DNA from: Cronobacter malonaticus LMG 23826
Lineage (GTDB): Bacteria; Pseudomonadota; Gammaproteobacteria; Enterobacterales; Enterobacteriaceae
Direction of reading: 5' to 3'
DNA: 64,000 nt
Assembly: GCF_001277215.2 (NCBI RefSeq)
Contig: NZ_CP013940.1
Coordinates: 558,001 to 622,000, forward strand
Both the position numbers and the translations under genes were made by a program. Below, piece by piece: positions 40,640-50,831 of the stretch. Positions within the stretch are counted from its first letter, which is position 1. Every line of letters starts with the position of its first letter. The notes under the pieces are model-generated. The model was not told the DNA's origin. It searched no databases and saw only the letters and a program-made list of their open reading frames with translations.

Positions 40640-41659
40640 ATGACCTTACGCGTAGCGATTAATGGCTTCGGTCGCATCGGGCGCAACGTAGTTCGTGCGT
40701 TGTATGAGTCCGGCCGTCGCGCAGAAATCAGTGTGGTCGCCATTAATGAGCTGGCCGACGCTGCGGGCATGGCGCATTTGCTGAAATATGACACCAGCCA
40801 CGGCCGCTTCGCGTGGGATGTTCGTCAGGAAGGCGAGCAACTCTGGATAGGCAACGATGTTATTCGTCTGCTGCATGAACGCGACATTAACGCGCTGCCC
40901 TGGAAAGCGCTGGATGTGGACGTGGTGCTCGATTGCACCGGCGTTTACGGCAGCCGCGCCGATGGCGTCGCTCATCTTGAAGCTGGCGCGCGCAAAGTGC
41001 TGTTCTCACACCCGGGCGGCAACGATCTCGACGCCACCGTCGTTTACGGCGTTAATGAAGCGGCGCTGCGCGCTGAGCATTGCATTGTTTCTAACGCCTC
41101 CTGCACCACCAACTGCATTATTCCGATTATCAAGCTGATGGACGACGCGTTCGGTATAGAATCCGGCACCGTGACGACCATCCATTCCGCCATGCACGAT
41201 CAACAGGTTATCGACGCTTATCATCCGGACCTGCGCCGCACTCGCGCGGCCAGTCAGTCCATCATTCCGGTCGATACTAAGCTTGCCGCCGGTATAACGC
41301 GTATTTTTCCTAAATTTCATGACCGCTTTGAGGCAATTGCGGTGCGCGTGCCTACCATTAATGTGACGGCCATTGATTTAAGCGTGACTGTGCAAAAACC
41401 GGTAAAAGCCCATGAAGTCAACCTGTTGCTGCAAAAAGCGGCACAGGGTGCATTTCATGGTATAGTTGACTATACGGAATTACCGTTGGTCTCAACAGAT
41501 TTTAACCACGATCCGCACAGCGCCATTGTGGATGGCACCCAGACACGGGTGAGTGGAGCGCACCTGATTAAAACACTGGTCTGGTGCGATAACGAATGGG
41601 GCTTCGCTAACCGGATGCTCGACACGACGTTAGCGATGGCAGCTATTGGTTTCAGGTAA
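40640..41659 (+). CDS. epd: D-erythrose-4-phosphate dehydrogenase
   Basis: A 339-residue GAPDH-like enzyme that oxidises erythrose 4-phosphate to 4-phosphoerythronate, the first step to pyridoxal phosphate. [10 protein letters not shown] binds NAD and Cys155 in SNASCTTNC is the nucleophile. I chose ATG 40640 (MTLRVAING) with AGGAG at 40631-40635. The frame is open 27 codons upstream, but that part has no similarity. It is followed by pgk and fbaA as in E. coli; the Cra and CRP sites upstream fit a glycolytic operon. Confidence 0.97.
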   Translation: MTLRVAINGFGRIGRNVVRALYESGRRAEISVVAINELADAAGMAHLLKYDTSHGRFAWDVRQEGEQLWIGNDVIRLLHERDINALPWKALDVDVVLDCTGVYGSRADGVAHLEAGARKVLFSHPGGNDLDATVVYGVNEAALRAEHCIVSNASCTTNCIIPIIKLMDDAFGIESGTVTTIHSAMHDQQVIDAYHPDLRRTRAASQSIIPVDTKLAAGITRIFPKFHDRFEAIAVRVPTINVTAIDLSVTVQKPVKAHEVNLLLQKAAQGAFHGIVDYTELPLVSTDFNHDPHSAIVDGTQTRVSGAHLIKTLVWCDNEWGFANRMLDTTLAMAAIGFR

Positions 41660-41735
41660 GATTTCATGCGTTACGGCCCTGTGGCCTGTGCGTATGGTGT
41701 CTGCAAAACTTTAAGAATCAACGAGAGGATTCACC

Positions 41736-42899
41736 ATGTCTGTAATTAAGATGACCGATCTGGATCTGGCAGGTAAACGCGTTCTGATCCGTGCCGATCT
41801 CAACGTTCCGGTAAAAGAGGGCAAAGTTACCTCTGACGCGCGTATCCGCGCCTCCCTGCCGACCATCGAACTGGCTCTGAAACAGGGCGCTAAAGTGATG
41901 GTGACGTCCCACCTGGGCCGCCCGACTGAAGGCGAATACAACGAAGAATTCTCTCTGCTGCCGGTAGTTAACTACCTGAAAGACAAACTGAACTCCCCGG
42001 TTCGCCTGGCGAAAGACTACCTCGACGGCGTTGAAGTGGCTGAAGGCGAGCTGGTCGTTTTAGAAAACGTTCGCTTTAACAAAGGCGAGAAGAAAGACGA
42101 CGAAACTCTGGCGAAAAAATACGCGTCCCTGTGCGACGTGTTCGTAATGGACGCCTTTGGTACCGCGCACCGCGCGCAGGCTTCCACTCACGGTGTCGCG
42201 AAATTCGCTGACGTGGCGTGCGCAGGCCCGCTGCTGGCAGAAGAACTGGACGCGCTGGGTAAAGCGCTGAAAGAGCCGGCTCGCCCGATGGTTGCTATCG
42301 TGGGTGGTTCTAAAGTTTCTACCAAACTGACCGTACTGGACTCCCTGTCTAAAATCGCTGACCAGCTGATCGTAGGCGGCGGCATCGCCAACACCTTCGT
42401 GGCAGCCCAGGGCCACAACGTCGGCAAATCCCTGTACGAAGCGGATCTGGTTGATGAAGCGAAACGCCTGCTGGGCACCTGCGACATCCCGGTTCCGACC
42501 GACGTTCGCGTAGCGACCGAGTTCTCTGAAACCGCGCCGGCTACCCTGAAATCTGTTACTGAAATCAAAGATGAAGAGCAGATCCTGGATATGGGCGACG
42601 TTTCCGCTGAGAAACTGGCTGAAATCCTGAAAAACGCCAAAACGATTCTGTGGAACGGCCCGGTGGGCGTGTTCGAGTTCCCGAACTTCCGTAAAGGCAC
42701 CGAAATCGTGGCTCGCGCTATCGCTGAAAGCGACGCGTTCTCCATCGCAGGCGGAGGCGATACCCTGGCGGCTATCGATATGTTCGGCATCGCCGACAAG
42801 ATCTCCTACATCTCCACTGGCGGCGGCGCATTCCTCGAATTCGTGGAAGGCAAAGTTCTGCCGGCAGTTGCGATGCTCGAAGAGCGCGCAAAGAAATAA
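41736..42899 (+). CDS. pgk: Phosphoglycerate kinase
   Basis: A 387-residue monomeric glycolytic kinase that makes ATP from 1,3-bisphosphoglycerate. [23 protein letters not shown] and [14 protein letters not shown] are the substrate-binding basic patch, and the hinge and nucleotide segments [10 protein letters not shown] and [10 protein letters not shown] are intact. The length equals the E. coli enzyme. AGAGGA precedes the ATG. A terminator-like hairpin separates it from fbaA. Confidence 0.98.
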   Translation: MSVIKMTDLDLAGKRVLIRADLNVPVKEGKVTSDARIRASLPTIELALKQGAKVMVTSHLGRPTEGEYNEEFSLLPVVNYLKDKLNSPVRLAKDYLDGVEVAEGELVVLENVRFNKGEKKDDETLAKKYASLCDVFVMDAFGTAHRAQASTHGVAKFADVACAGPLLAEELDALGKALKEPARPMVAIVGGSKVSTKLTVLDSLSKIADQLIVGGGIANTFVAAQGHNVGKSLYEADLVDEAKRLLGTCDIPVPTDVRVATEFSETAPATLKSVTEIKDEEQILDMGDVSAEKLAEILKNAKTILWNGPVGVFEFPNFRKGTEIVARAIAESDAFSIAGGGDTLAAIDMFGIADKISYISTGGGAFLEFVEGKVLPAVAMLEERAKK

Positions 42900-42905
42900 T
42901 CTAAG

Positions 42906-42930
42906 CAGGCGGGGCATCCCGCCTGTTTTT
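42906..42930 (+). terminator. Terminator between pgk and fbaA
   Basis: CAGGCGGG and CCCGCCTG form an 8-bp stem with GCAT loop, followed by TTTTT. In E. coli pgk and fbaA can be co-transcribed, so this hairpin is probably leaky or marks an mRNA processing point. Confidence 0.8.
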
Positions 42931-42995
42931 CAGCGCGCCTGACAGCTCGCTTACCCTTTTCAACGGTCGAAGATACACATACAGGACAACGCAAT

Positions 42996-44072
42996 ATGTC
43001 TAAAATTTTTGATTTCGTAAAACCGGGCGTCATCACTGGCGACGACGTACAGAAAGTATTCCAGGTAGCTAAAGAGAACAACTTTGCGCTGCCGGCAGTT
43101 AACTGCGTGGGTACCGATTCCATCAACGCCGTTCTGGAAACCGCTGCGAAAGTTAAAGCGCCGGTTATCGTTCAGTTCTCTAACGGCGGTGCCGCGTTTA
43201 TCGCAGGCAAAGGCTTCAAAGGCGAAGGCCAGCAGGCAGCCATTCTGGGCGCTATCTCTGGCGCGCATCACGTTCACCAGATGGCTGAACACTACGGCGT
43301 GCCGGTTATCCTGCACACCGACCACTGCGCGAAGAAACTGCTGCCGTGGATCGACGGCCTGCTGGACGCGGGTGAAAAACACTTTGCCGCTACCGGCAAA
43401 CCGCTGTTCTCTTCTCACATGATCGACCTGTCTGAAGAGTCTCTGGAAGAGAACATCGAAATCTGCTCCAAATACCTGGAGCGCATGTCCAAAATGGGCA
43501 TGACCCTGGAAATCGAACTGGGCTGCACCGGCGGTGAAGAAGATGGCGTGGACAACAGCCATATGGACGCTTCCGCGCTCTACACCCAGCCGGAAGACGT
43601 TGACTACGCGTACACCAAACTGAACGCGATCAGCCACCGTTTCACCATCGCGGCCTCCTTCGGTAACGTACACGGCGTTTACAAGCCGGGTAACGTAAAA
43701 CTGACCCCGACCATCCTGCGCGACTCTCAGGAATATGTTTCCAAAAAACACAACCTGCCGCACAACAGCCTGAACTTCGTCTTCCACGGCGGTTCCGGTT
43801 CTTCCGCTCAGGAAATCAAAGATTCCGTCAGCTACGGCGTAATCAAAATGAACATCGATACCGACACCCAGTGGGCCACCTGGGAAGGTATTCTGAAGTA
43901 CTACAAAGAAAACGAAGCTTACCTGCAGGGTCAGCTGGGCAACCCGAAAGGCGAAGACCAGCCGAACAAGAAATACTACGATCCGCGCGTATGGCTGCGC
44001 GCTGCGCAGACCAGCATGGTGACTCGTCTGGAGCAGGCGTTCAAAGAACTGAACGCGGTAGACGTACTGTAA
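42996..44072 (+). CDS. fbaA: Class II fructose-bisphosphate aldolase
   Basis: A 358-residue zinc-dependent glycolytic aldolase. Asp109 and the zinc ligand His110 lie in HTDHCAKK, and GCTGGEEDGVDN, FHGGSGS and NIDTDTQWA carry further metal and phosphate contacts. It is one residue shorter than the E. coli protein in the loop after GKGFKG. Codon choice is strongly biased to preferred codons, as expected for a highly expressed gene. Confidence 0.98.
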   Translation: MSKIFDFVKPGVITGDDVQKVFQVAKENNFALPAVNCVGTDSINAVLETAAKVKAPVIVQFSNGGAAFIAGKGFKGEGQQAAILGAISGAHHVHQMAEHYGVPVILHTDHCAKKLLPWIDGLLDAGEKHFAATGKPLFSSHMIDLSEESLEENIEICSKYLERMSKMGMTLEIELGCTGGEEDGVDNSHMDASALYTQPEDVDYAYTKLNAISHRFTIAASFGNVHGVYKPGNVKLTPTILRDSQEYVSKKHNLPHNSLNFVFHGGSGSSAQEIKDSVSYGVIKMNIDTDTQWATWEGILKYYKENEAYLQGQLGNPKGEDQPNKKYYDPRVWLRAAQTSMVTRLEQAFKELNAVDVL

Positions 44073-44094
44073 TCTCGCTTACAGCGTCATCTGA

Positions 44095-44119
44095 AAAAGC
44101 CCACCTCTGGTGGGCTTTT
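44095..44119 (+). terminator. fbaA terminator
   Basis: AAAAGCCCACC and GGTGGGCTTTT pair perfectly over 11 bases with TCT in the loop, directly after fbaA. A T-rich stretch follows. Confidence 0.93.
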
Positions 44120-44260
44120 CTTTTGGCAATAGCAACATACCGGAATCTGATTGACGGGTGGCCGACTGGCAGAGCGGCGGGGTTTTGTTTACCCTTTAAC
44201 GACTGGCGCTGCCGTAAACCGGCAGTTTATTAATCACCCGACCAGGGGAAAGGATGTCGA

Positions 44261-45199
44261 ATGGATGATTTACACGTAATAGACAGTATTAATAACGCCG
44301 GCGGCTGGCTGGTGCGCAACCAGGCGCTGCTTATCAGCTACGCGGTCAACATTGTGGCGGCCATCGCCATTATTATCGTCGGGATGATTGTGGCGCGCGC
44401 CATCTCCAATACGCTTAACCGCGTCATGATCGCCCGTCATATCGACGCTACCGTGGCGGATTTCCTCTCGGCTCTGGTGCGCTATGGGATCATCGCATTT
44501 ACGCTGATTGCCGCGCTGGGCCGCGTCGGCGTGCAGACGGCGTCTGTCATCGCCGTTCTCGGTGCCGCCGGTCTGGCCGTTGGTCTTGCGCTGCAGGGGT
44601 CGCTTTCAAACCTCGCGGCAGGCGTGCTGCTGGTCACGTTCCGTCCGTTCCGCGCGGGAGAATATGTCGATCTCGGCGGTGTCGCCGGTTCCGTGTTGCA
44701 TGTGCAGATCTTCTCCACCACGCTGCGTACGCCAGATGGCCGTATCGTCGTGGTGCCGAACGGGAAAATCATCGCGGGCAACATCATTAACTTTTCCCGC
44801 GAGCCGGTACGTCGTAACGAATTTATCATTGGTGTGTCTTACGACGCGGATATCGATAAAGTGCGCGCGCTGCTGACCGAGATTATCCAGTCCGATGAGC
44901 GCATCCTGAAAGATCGTGAAATGACGGTGCGCATGAACGAGCTGGGCGCGTCGTCCGTGAACTTTGTCATTCGCGTGTGGAGTAAGAGCAGCGATCTGCA
45001 GGAGGTTTACTGGGACGTGCTGGAGCGCATCAAGAAAACGCTGGATGCCAACGGTATCGGTATTCCTTACCCGCAGATGGATGTGCATTACAAGCCGGTG
45101 AAAAACGAGACTGAAGAGAACGCGCAGCCGCAAGCGTCGCAGTCTGCAATTATTACGCAGCCTGACGCGCCGAAAGAAAAACCGGCCGACGGCCAGTAA
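44261..45199 (+). CDS. mscS: Small-conductance mechanosensitive channel
   Basis: A 312-residue inner-membrane channel that opens on membrane tension and releases solutes on hypo-osmotic shock. Three N-terminal membrane helices are followed by the pore helix [26 protein letters not shown] and the cytoplasmic cage domain. E. coli MscS has 286 residues; the extra length is a hydrophilic C-terminal tail, [13 protein letters not shown]..., after the cage. ATG 44261 follows GGGGAAAGGATGTCGA. Confidence 0.96.
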   Translation: MDDLHVIDSINNAGGWLVRNQALLISYAVNIVAAIAIIIVGMIVARAISNTLNRVMIARHIDATVADFLSALVRYGIIAFTLIAALGRVGVQTASVIAVLGAAGLAVGLALQGSLSNLAAGVLLVTFRPFRAGEYVDLGGVAGSVLHVQIFSTTLRTPDGRIVVVPNGKIIAGNIINFSREPVRRNEFIIGVSYDADIDKVRALLTEIIQSDERILKDREMTVRMNELGASSVNFVIRVWSKSSDLQEVYWDVLERIKKTLDANGIGIPYPQMDVHYKPVKNETEENAQPQASQSAIITQPDAPKEKPADGQ

Positions 45200-45206
45200 A
45201 CTCAGG

Positions 45207-45235
45207 ACGGTCTGCCATGCGCAGGCCGTTTTTTT
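45207..45235 (+). terminator. mscS terminator
   Basis: ACGGTCTGC and GCAGGCCGT pair with one G-T wobble around CATGC, followed by a run of T from 45229. Confidence 0.85.
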
Positions 45236-45344
45236 ATTCCTTCTTATTAGCGTTACTTATTGGTGATTAAAATTATTCGTTTTTTCTAATGAAAAGCAGC
45301 CCTTACACTGAGCGCCTGTCATAGCCATTCTTCAGGAACGCAAC

Positions 45345-45980
45345 GTGTTAAGTTTTTATTTTCAGGGGCTTGCCCTTGGCGCCGCGATGATTTTACCGCT
45401 CGGCCCGCAAAACGCTTTTGTATTAAACCAGGGCATCCGCCGCCAGTATCATCTGATGATCGCCTCGCTCTGCGCGCTGAGCGATGTCGTCCTGATTTGC
45501 GCCGGGATTTTTGGCGGAAGCGCGATCCTGATGCAGTCGCCCTGGCTGCTGGCGCTGGTGACGTGGGGCGGCGTGGCGTTTTTGCTGTGGTACGGTTTCG
45601 GGGCGCTGAAAACCGCGCTGGCAGGCAACCCGGAGCTGGCATCGGCAGACGTTCTCAAACAGGGCAGGCTGCGTATCATCACCACGATGCTCGCGGTGAC
45701 CTGGCTTAATCCGCACGTTTATCTCGACACCTTTGTGGTGCTCGGCAGCCTGGGCGGGCAGCTTGACGCCATACCGAAGCGCGCCTTTGCGCTTGGCACC
45801 ATCAGCGCGTCTGTTGTCTGGTTCTTCAGCCTTGCGCTGCTTGCCGCCTGGCTTGCGCCGCGGCTTCGCACCGCAGGGGCGCAACGGACGATTAATCTGC
45901 TGGTGGGGCTGGTGATGTGGATTATCGCCTTCCAGCTGATGCGCGAAGGGATAGAATATCTGTCCGCGCTCGGCCTCTAA
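45345..45980 (+). CDS. argO: Arginine exporter ArgO
   Basis: A 211-residue LysE-family exporter that removes excess arginine and canavanine. The start [30 protein letters not shown] is typical, and six hydrophobic helices are visible. The start codon is GTG, as in E. coli, behind CAGGAACGCAAC. In E. coli its promoter is activated by ArgP with arginine. argP is encoded 1 kb downstream in this window, so regulator and target lie close together. Confidence 0.96.
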   Translation: MLSFYFQGLALGAAMILPLGPQNAFVLNQGIRRQYHLMIASLCALSDVVLICAGIFGGSAILMQSPWLLALVTWGGVAFLLWYGFGALKTALAGNPELASADVLKQGRLRIITTMLAVTWLNPHVYLDTFVVLGSLGGQLDAIPKRAFALGTISASVVWFFSLALLAAWLAPRLRTAGAQRTINLLVGLVMWIIAFQLMREGIEYLSALGL

Positions 45981-46084
45981 GCCTTCTCTGATGGACATTC
46001 GGCACTGAACCGCTAAGCTTGCAGGCAGATGCCCGACACTCTCTGGCGGGCGGTTTTACTTGCACGCAGCATGGAGGAAGAACA

Positions 46085-46882
46085 GTGAAGTTTAAAGTGA
46101 TGGCCCTTGCGGCAATGATTGGTTTAGGCGCGGCGTCCGTTCAGGCGAATGAACTGCCCAACGGCCCGCATATCGTCACCTCCGGCACGGCGAGCGTGGA
46201 TGCGGTACCGGATATCGCGACGCTGGCTATTGAAGTTAATGTTTCCGCGAAAGACGCGGCGGCGGCGAAAAAGCAGGCGGACGAGCGGGTAGGGCAGTAC
46301 CTGACTTTTCTGCAGAACAACGGCGTGGAGAAAAAAGACGTTAACGCCGCTAACCTGCGCACCCAGCCGGAATATGAGTATCTCAAGGATGGCAAAACCC
46401 AGCTGAAAGGTTATCGCGCGGTACGCACCGTCGACGTGACGTTGCGCAAGCTCGATAAACTGAACGAGCTGCTGGATGGCGCGCTCAAAGCGGGCCTGAA
46501 TGAGATCCGCTCCGTCTCCTTAGGCGTGGCGCACCCGGATGAGTATAAAGATAAAGCCCGTAAAGCGGCCATCGACGACGCGGTACGCCAGGCGCAGCAG
46601 TTGGCGAGCGGCTTTAACAGCAAGCTTGGCCCGGTTTACAGCGTGCGCTACCACGTCTCTAACTACCAGCCGACGCCGATGATGCGGATGATGAAAGCCG
46701 AAGCGGCAGCGCCGGCTTCCGCGCAGGACACCTACGATCAGCAGACGATCCAGTTCGACGATCAGGTGGATGTGGTGTTTGAACTCCAGCCTTCCCAGGC
46801 ACAGAGCGGTACGCCGAACCAGAATGGTACGGCAAACCAGGGCACTGCGCCTGCGGCGACTAACGCGCCATCCCAGCAGTAA
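46085..46882 (+). CDS. yggE: YggE, periplasmic SIMPL-domain protein
   Basis: A 265-residue exported protein. The signal peptide MKFKVMALAAMIGLGAASVQA is cleaved before NELPNG. The SIMPL domain (DUF541) covers about residues 30-235. The start is GTG 46085 behind GGAGGAAGAACA; a longer open frame upstream is not conserved. In E. coli yggE lowers oxidative stress by an unknown route. The C-terminus has a Gln/Asn/Thr-rich tail (SGTPNQNGTANQG...), longer than in E. coli. Confidence 0.92.
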   Translation: MKFKVMALAAMIGLGAASVQANELPNGPHIVTSGTASVDAVPDIATLAIEVNVSAKDAAAAKKQADERVGQYLTFLQNNGVEKKDVNAANLRTQPEYEYLKDGKTQLKGYRAVRTVDVTLRKLDKLNELLDGALKAGLNEIRSVSLGVAHPDEYKDKARKAAIDDAVRQAQQLASGFNSKLGPVYSVRYHVSNYQPTPMMRMMKAEAAAPASAQDTYDQQTIQFDDQVDVVFELQPSQAQSGTPNQNGTANQGTAPAATNAPSQQ

Positions 46883-46885
46883 GTG

Positions 46886-46911
46886 AAAAACCCGCCATCT
46901 GGCGGGTTTTT
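46886..46911. terminator. Bidirectional terminator between yggE and argP
   Basis: AAAAACCCGCC and GGCGGGTTTTT enclose ATCT. It sits between two convergent genes, touching the argP stop, and its A and T runs allow action on both strands. Confidence 0.92.
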
Positions 46912-47804
46912 TAATCCTGACGCAGCACTTTGCGCCCGTAATCCAGCAGCGCGTCGGTGACTTTGCGCATCATCCGGCTTTCCGGCGCGAAGCGGTGCCA
47001 GAAAAGCATCCGGCGCTGGTACAGCCCAGGCGTAAGATCGATAAGCTCACCGCTTTGCAGCTCTTTTTCTATCTGCAGATGCGGGATCATACAGCAGGTC
47101 GTGCCCTGGCGAGCCAGCTGTACGAAGGCTTCTGACGAGTTAACGATGTGGCAGGGCACACTGCCCGGCGGCAGATCGAAATTCTGCTGTAAAAACGCCT
47201 GATGCATATCATCCAGATGGTCGAACGCGACGGCGGGCGCTTTCAGGAGCGACGCGCGCGTCACGCCGTTCGGAAAGTAGCGATCGGCAAAAGGTTTCGA
47301 GGCGACGAAGAGATAGTCCAGCGCGCCCAGCTGATCGACAAGGCAGCTTGGCAGCGCCTGCGGCTGAATACTCACCGCGCCGACCACTTCACCGCGGCGC
47401 AGCCGCTCCTGGGTGCGGGTTTCATCTTCCACCTGCAAATTGAGACGCACCGGCGAATCCGCCAGCACGGGGGCAAGAGCAGGCAAAAGCCAGGTCGCGA
47501 GACTGTCGGCGTTGACCGCGAGCGACAGCAGCAGCGGCGTCGAACCTGTCTGTTCATCGCCCAGCCACTCTTCTTCCAGCAGTTCAACCTGGCGCAGCAG
47601 AGCCAGCAGCTTTTGCCCTTGCTCGGTCGGGCGCGGCGGTACGGTGCGCACCAGCAGCGGCTGGCCGAAGGTGTTTTCCAGCTGTTTAATACGTTGTGAC
47701 ACGGCGGACTGCGTAATACACAGCTTTTGTGCGGCACGCTCAAACCCGCGCTCTCTTATTACCGCATCCAGCGCCTGTAGTGTTCGGTAGTCCGGGCGTT
47801 TCAT
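46911..47804 (-). CDS. argP: LysR-type regulator ArgP (IciA)
   Basis: A 297-residue LysR-family regulator whose N-terminus [43 protein letters not shown] is the winged helix-turn-helix. With arginine it activates argO, and with lysine it traps RNA polymerase there. It also controls lysine-biosynthesis genes. In E. coli scpABC and argK lie between argP and argO-yggE; here yggE is next to argP, so that block is absent. It diverges from rpiA. Confidence 0.96.
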   Translation of the reverse strand: MKRPDYRTLQALDAVIRERGFERAAQKLCITQSAVSQRIKQLENTFGQPLLVRTVPPRPTEQGQKLLALLRQVELLEEEWLGDEQTGSTPLLLSLAVNADSLATWLLPALAPVLADSPVRLNLQVEDETRTQERLRRGEVVGAVSIQPQALPSCLVDQLGALDYLFVASKPFADRYFPNGVTRASLLKAPAVAFDHLDDMHQAFLQQNFDLPPGSVPCHIVNSSEAFVQLARQGTTCCMIPHLQIEKELQSGELIDLTPGLYQRRMLFWHRFAPESRMMRKVTDALLDYGRKVLRQD

Positions 47805-47971
47805 CTCTCTGGTGTGCTCCCTGTCTCGTTATGTTCCGCACTATGACATAAATTTGCACCGGATACAGACCCAAACGCAAACATCGGAGCTGTGCCGCAG
47901 AATGACTCCCCCATTGCGTGGCGGGTTGTTTTATAATGCGGCACAGTTTTTACACCACAGGCAAAACTCTC

Positions 47972-48631
47972 ATGACGCAGGATGAACTTAAAAAAGCCGT
48001 CGGCTGGGCCGCACTGAAGTATGTCGAGCCGGGCACGATTGTCGGCGTAGGCACAGGCTCCACCGCCGCGCATTTTATCGACGCGCTGGGCACCATGAAA
48101 AACGAGATTGAAGGCGCGGTTTCCAGCTCTGACGCCTCCACCGCGAAGCTTAAAAGCTTAGGCATTACCGTTTTCGATCTTAATGAAGTGGATTCTCTGG
48201 GCATCTATGTCGATGGCGCAGATGAAATCAACGGCCAGATGCAGATGATCAAAGGCGGCGGCGCGGCGCTGACGCGCGAGAAAATCATCGCGTCGGTGGC
48301 GCAAAAGTTCATCTGTATCGCGGATGCGTCCAAACAGGTGGATGTGCTTGGCACTTTCCCGCTACCGGTGGAAGTGATCCCGATGGCCCGCAGCGCGGTC
48401 GCGCGTCAGCTGGTGAAGCTCGGCGGACGCCCGGAGTATCGCCAGGGTGTGGTGACGGATAACGGCAACGTTATTCTGGACGTTTACGGTTTAACCATTC
48501 TCGACCCGATCGCGCTGGAGAACGCCATTAACGGCATTCCGGGCGTCGTCACCGTCGGCTTGTTTGCCAACCGCGGCGCGGATGTGGCGCTCATCGGCAC
48601 CGCCGATGGCGTGAAAACCATTGTAAAATGA
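47972..48631 (+). CDS. rpiA: Ribose-5-phosphate isomerase A
   Basis: A 219-residue enzyme that interconverts ribose 5-phosphate and ribulose 5-phosphate. Asp81, Asp84 and Lys94 ([21 protein letters not shown]) are at the E. coli active-site positions, and GTGSTA at 27-32 binds phosphate. The frame opens 18 codons earlier, but ATG 47972 ([12 protein letters not shown]) is the conserved start. It complements tktA at 37 kb in the non-oxidative pentose phosphate pathway. Confidence 0.97.
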   Translation: MTQDELKKAVGWAALKYVEPGTIVGVGTGSTAAHFIDALGTMKNEIEGAVSSSDASTAKLKSLGITVFDLNEVDSLGIYVDGADEINGQMQMIKGGGAALTREKIIASVAQKFICIADASKQVDVLGTFPLPVEVIPMARSAVARQLVKLGGRPEYRQGVVTDNGNVILDVYGLTILDPIALENAINGIPGVVTVGLFANRGADVALIGTADGVKTIVK

Positions 48632-48688
48632 TCTGACTGGGGCGCTCCGGCGCCCCTACGGTTAAAAAAATTCCCCTGCGTTAAATTT

Positions 48689-48704
48689 GGTGACATCTCT
48701 CACA
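48689..48704 (+). promoter_or_regulatory. CRP-like site upstream of serA
   Basis: GGTGACATCTCTCACA matches TGTGA-N6-TCACA at nine of ten positions, about 200 bases before serA. In E. coli serA responds to CRP and Lrp. The surrounding AT-rich stretch could hold Lrp sites, but I could not place them. Confidence 0.65.
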
Positions 48705-48900
48705 TTTTTGTTTCCATCCTGTTAATCCTTCCGTCATATTTCTGCCCTGCAACATTTTCTTCTGCCTTTTATCTCTGCGTGATGTTTCTTCAACGTCGTG
48801 ACGCAAACGTTCATATTGCCGGGAACGCAAATTTTGATATGTTGGCAGAAGGCTGGCTTATTTCAGCTTCATAACAGTTCAGACAAGACAGGGTCGGGAA

Positions 48901-50139
48901 ATGGCAAAAGTATCGCTGGAGAAAGACAAAATTAAATTCTTGCTGGTGGAAGGGGTTCACCAGAAAGCCATCGATAGCCTGCGTGCCGCAGGTTATACCA
49001 ATATCGAATACCACAAGGGCGCGCTTGACAGCGAACAGCTGAAAGCGTCCATCCGCGATGCGCACTTTATCGGCCTGCGATCCCGTACTCATCTGACTGA
49101 AGAGATTTTTGCCGCGGCGGAAAAACTGGTGGCGGTCGGCTGCTTCTGCATCGGCACCAACCAGGTGGATCTGGACGCGGCGGCGAAGCGCGGCATTCCG
49201 GTCTTTAACGCGCCGTTCTCCAACACCCGCTCGGTGGCCGAGCTGGTGATTGGCGAGCTGTTGCTGCTGCTGCGCGGCATTCCTGAAGCGAACGCTAAAG
49301 CGCATCGCGGCATCTGGAACAAACTGGCGACCGGCTCGTTTGAAGCGCGTGGTAAAAAACTCGGCATTATCGGCTACGGCCATATCGGCACCCAGCTCGG
49401 TATCCTCGCGGAATCGCTGGGGATGAATGTCTTTTTCTACGATATCGAAAGCAAGCTGCCGCTCGGTAACGCCACGCAGGTGCAGCATCTCTCCGATCTG
49501 CTCAATATGAGCGACGTAGTGAGCCTGCACGTGCCGGAAAACGCGTCCACCAAAAATATGATTGGTGCCGAAGAGCTGGCGCTGATGAAGCCCGGCGCGC
49601 TGCTGATCAACGCCGCGCGCGGTACGGTGGTCGATATCCCGGCGCTGTGCGAGGCGCTCTCCAGCAAACATCTGGCCGGTGCCGCGATTGACGTTTTCCC
49701 GGTCGAGCCTGCGACCAACAGCGATCCGTTTAACTCGCCGCTGTGCGAGTTCGACAACGTGATCCTGACGCCGCACATCGGCGGTTCCACCCAGGAAGCG
49801 CAGGAAAATATCGGTCTGGAAGTGGCGGGCAAACTGGCGAAATACTCCGACAACGGCTCTACGCTCTCGGCGGTGAATTTCCCGGAAGTTTCTCTGCCGC
49901 TGCACGGTGGCAGCGTCAGCCGTCTGCTGCATATTCATGAAAACCGCCCGGGCGTGCTGACCGCCATCAACCAGATCTTCGCCGAGCAGGGCGTCAACAT
50001 CGCGGCGCAGTATCTGCAAACCACGCCGCAGATGGGTTATGTGGTGATTGATGTGGATGCGCCGGAAGATGTCGCGTACAACGCGCTGCAAAGCATGAAA
50101 GCGATTCAGGGCACGATCCGCGCGCGTCTGCTGTACTGA
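48901..50139 (+). CDS. serA: D-3-phosphoglycerate dehydrogenase
   Basis: A 412-residue enzyme for the first step of serine biosynthesis. The substrate domain is followed by the NAD-binding GKKLGIIGYGHIGTQLG, the catalytic RGTVVDIPALCEAL and ILTPHIGGSTQEAQ with the His/Glu pair, and a C-terminal ACT domain (HENRPGVLTAINQIFAEQGVNIAAQYL) that gives serine feedback inhibition. It is two residues longer than the E. coli protein. Serine made here feeds the glycine cleavage system encoded downstream. Confidence 0.98.
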   Translation: MAKVSLEKDKIKFLLVEGVHQKAIDSLRAAGYTNIEYHKGALDSEQLKASIRDAHFIGLRSRTHLTEEIFAAAEKLVAVGCFCIGTNQVDLDAAAKRGIPVFNAPFSNTRSVAELVIGELLLLLRGIPEANAKAHRGIWNKLATGSFEARGKKLGIIGYGHIGTQLGILAESLGMNVFFYDIESKLPLGNATQVQHLSDLLNMSDVVSLHVPENASTKNMIGAEELALMKPGALLINAARGTVVDIPALCEALSSKHLAGAAIDVFPVEPATNSDPFNSPLCEFDNVILTPHIGGSTQEAQENIGLEVAGKLAKYSDNGSTLSAVNFPEVSLPLHGGSVSRLLHIHENRPGVLTAINQIFAEQGVNIAAQYLQTTPQMGYVVIDVDAPEDVAYNALQSMKAIQGTIRARLLY

Positions 50140-50146
50140 TGCGATA

Positions 50147-50216
50147 AGGCCGGGCATTTTACCCGGCCTGCTGAAACCGATGTTGAGCCGGGTTAGCGTA
50201 AGCGACCCGGCTTTTT
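50147..50216. repeat. Two REP-like hairpins between serA and fau
   Basis: The first hairpin has arms AGGCCGGG (50147-50154) and CCCGGCCT (50162-50169). The second has AGCCGGGT (50186-50193) and ACCCGGCT (50205-50212) around TAGCGTAAGCG, followed by TTTTT. The second also works as a terminator for serA, and its centre resembles the other dispersed palindromes of the window. Confidence 0.7.
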
Positions 50217-50219
50217 ATT

Positions 50220-50816
50220 TCACCAGCGCCATATTTTCGTTGGCGTCACCACCACTGGCAGTGGAATGTCCCACTCCTGCACCGGCAGGCTTTCCACCTG
50301 CTGGCAGTCGTGCGCGTAGCCGACCGGCAAGAATCCATGCGCGCGCCAGTTTTGCAGCGTGCGGTCGTAAAAACCGCCGCCCATGCCGAGGCGCTGCCCA
50401 GTGCGGTCAAACGCCACCAGCGGCGTGATAAGCACGTCGAGACGGTCTAACGGCAGCACATGGCGCACATCCAGCGCAGGCTCAAGAATTTTCAGACGAT
50501 TCGTGGCGAGCAGGCTGTCTGGCAGGTAACGCAAAAACAGCAAATTGCCGGGACTGAAAGGATGAAGTACAGGCAGATACACCTGTTTTCCGGCGCGCCA
50601 CAGCCCTTCGATCAGCGGACGGGTATCGAGTTCGCCATCAAAAGAGAGAAACACCGCCACGCTTTTCGCTTCCACCACCGGAGCGAAGCCCAGCATACGG
50701 GCGGCGGCCTGTTCGGCGAAATGCGCCTGCTGGTCAGCCGTCAACGCGCGACGCTTTTGGCGGATCTCTTTACGGATGTGTTGACGAAGGTCTGATGTAA
50801 CGGGAAGTTCTGTCAT
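50220..50816 (-). CDS. fau: 5-formyltetrahydrofolate cyclo-ligase family protein
   Basis: A 198-residue enzyme that converts 5-formyl-THF to 5,10-methenyl-THF with ATP. KEIRQKRRALT near the N-terminus and GQRLGMGGGFYDRTL, with the nucleotide-binding glycine-rich loop, are family signatures. The frame continues upstream through the 6S RNA gene, but that is accidental; the start at 50816 (MTELPVTSDLRQHIRKEIRQ) is the protein start. It is transcribed behind ssrS as in E. coli, and removes a folate by-product of glycine-serine exchange. Confidence 0.94.
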   Translation of the reverse strand: MTELPVTSDLRQHIRKEIRQKRRALTADQQAHFAEQAAARMLGFAPVVEAKSVAVFLSFDGELDTRPLIEGLWRAGKQVYLPVLHPFSPGNLLFLRYLPDSLLATNRLKILEPALDVRHVLPLDRLDVLITPLVAFDRTGQRLGMGGGFYDRTLQNWRAHGFLPVGYAHDCQQVESLPVQEWDIPLPVVVTPTKIWRW

Positions 50817-50831
50817 GGTAGTAGAAGAAGG

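Noticed and set aside
48811..50157. Open frame of 448 codons on the minus strand covering serA
   Set aside because: Antisense shadow of serA with a His/Arg/Gln-rich product.
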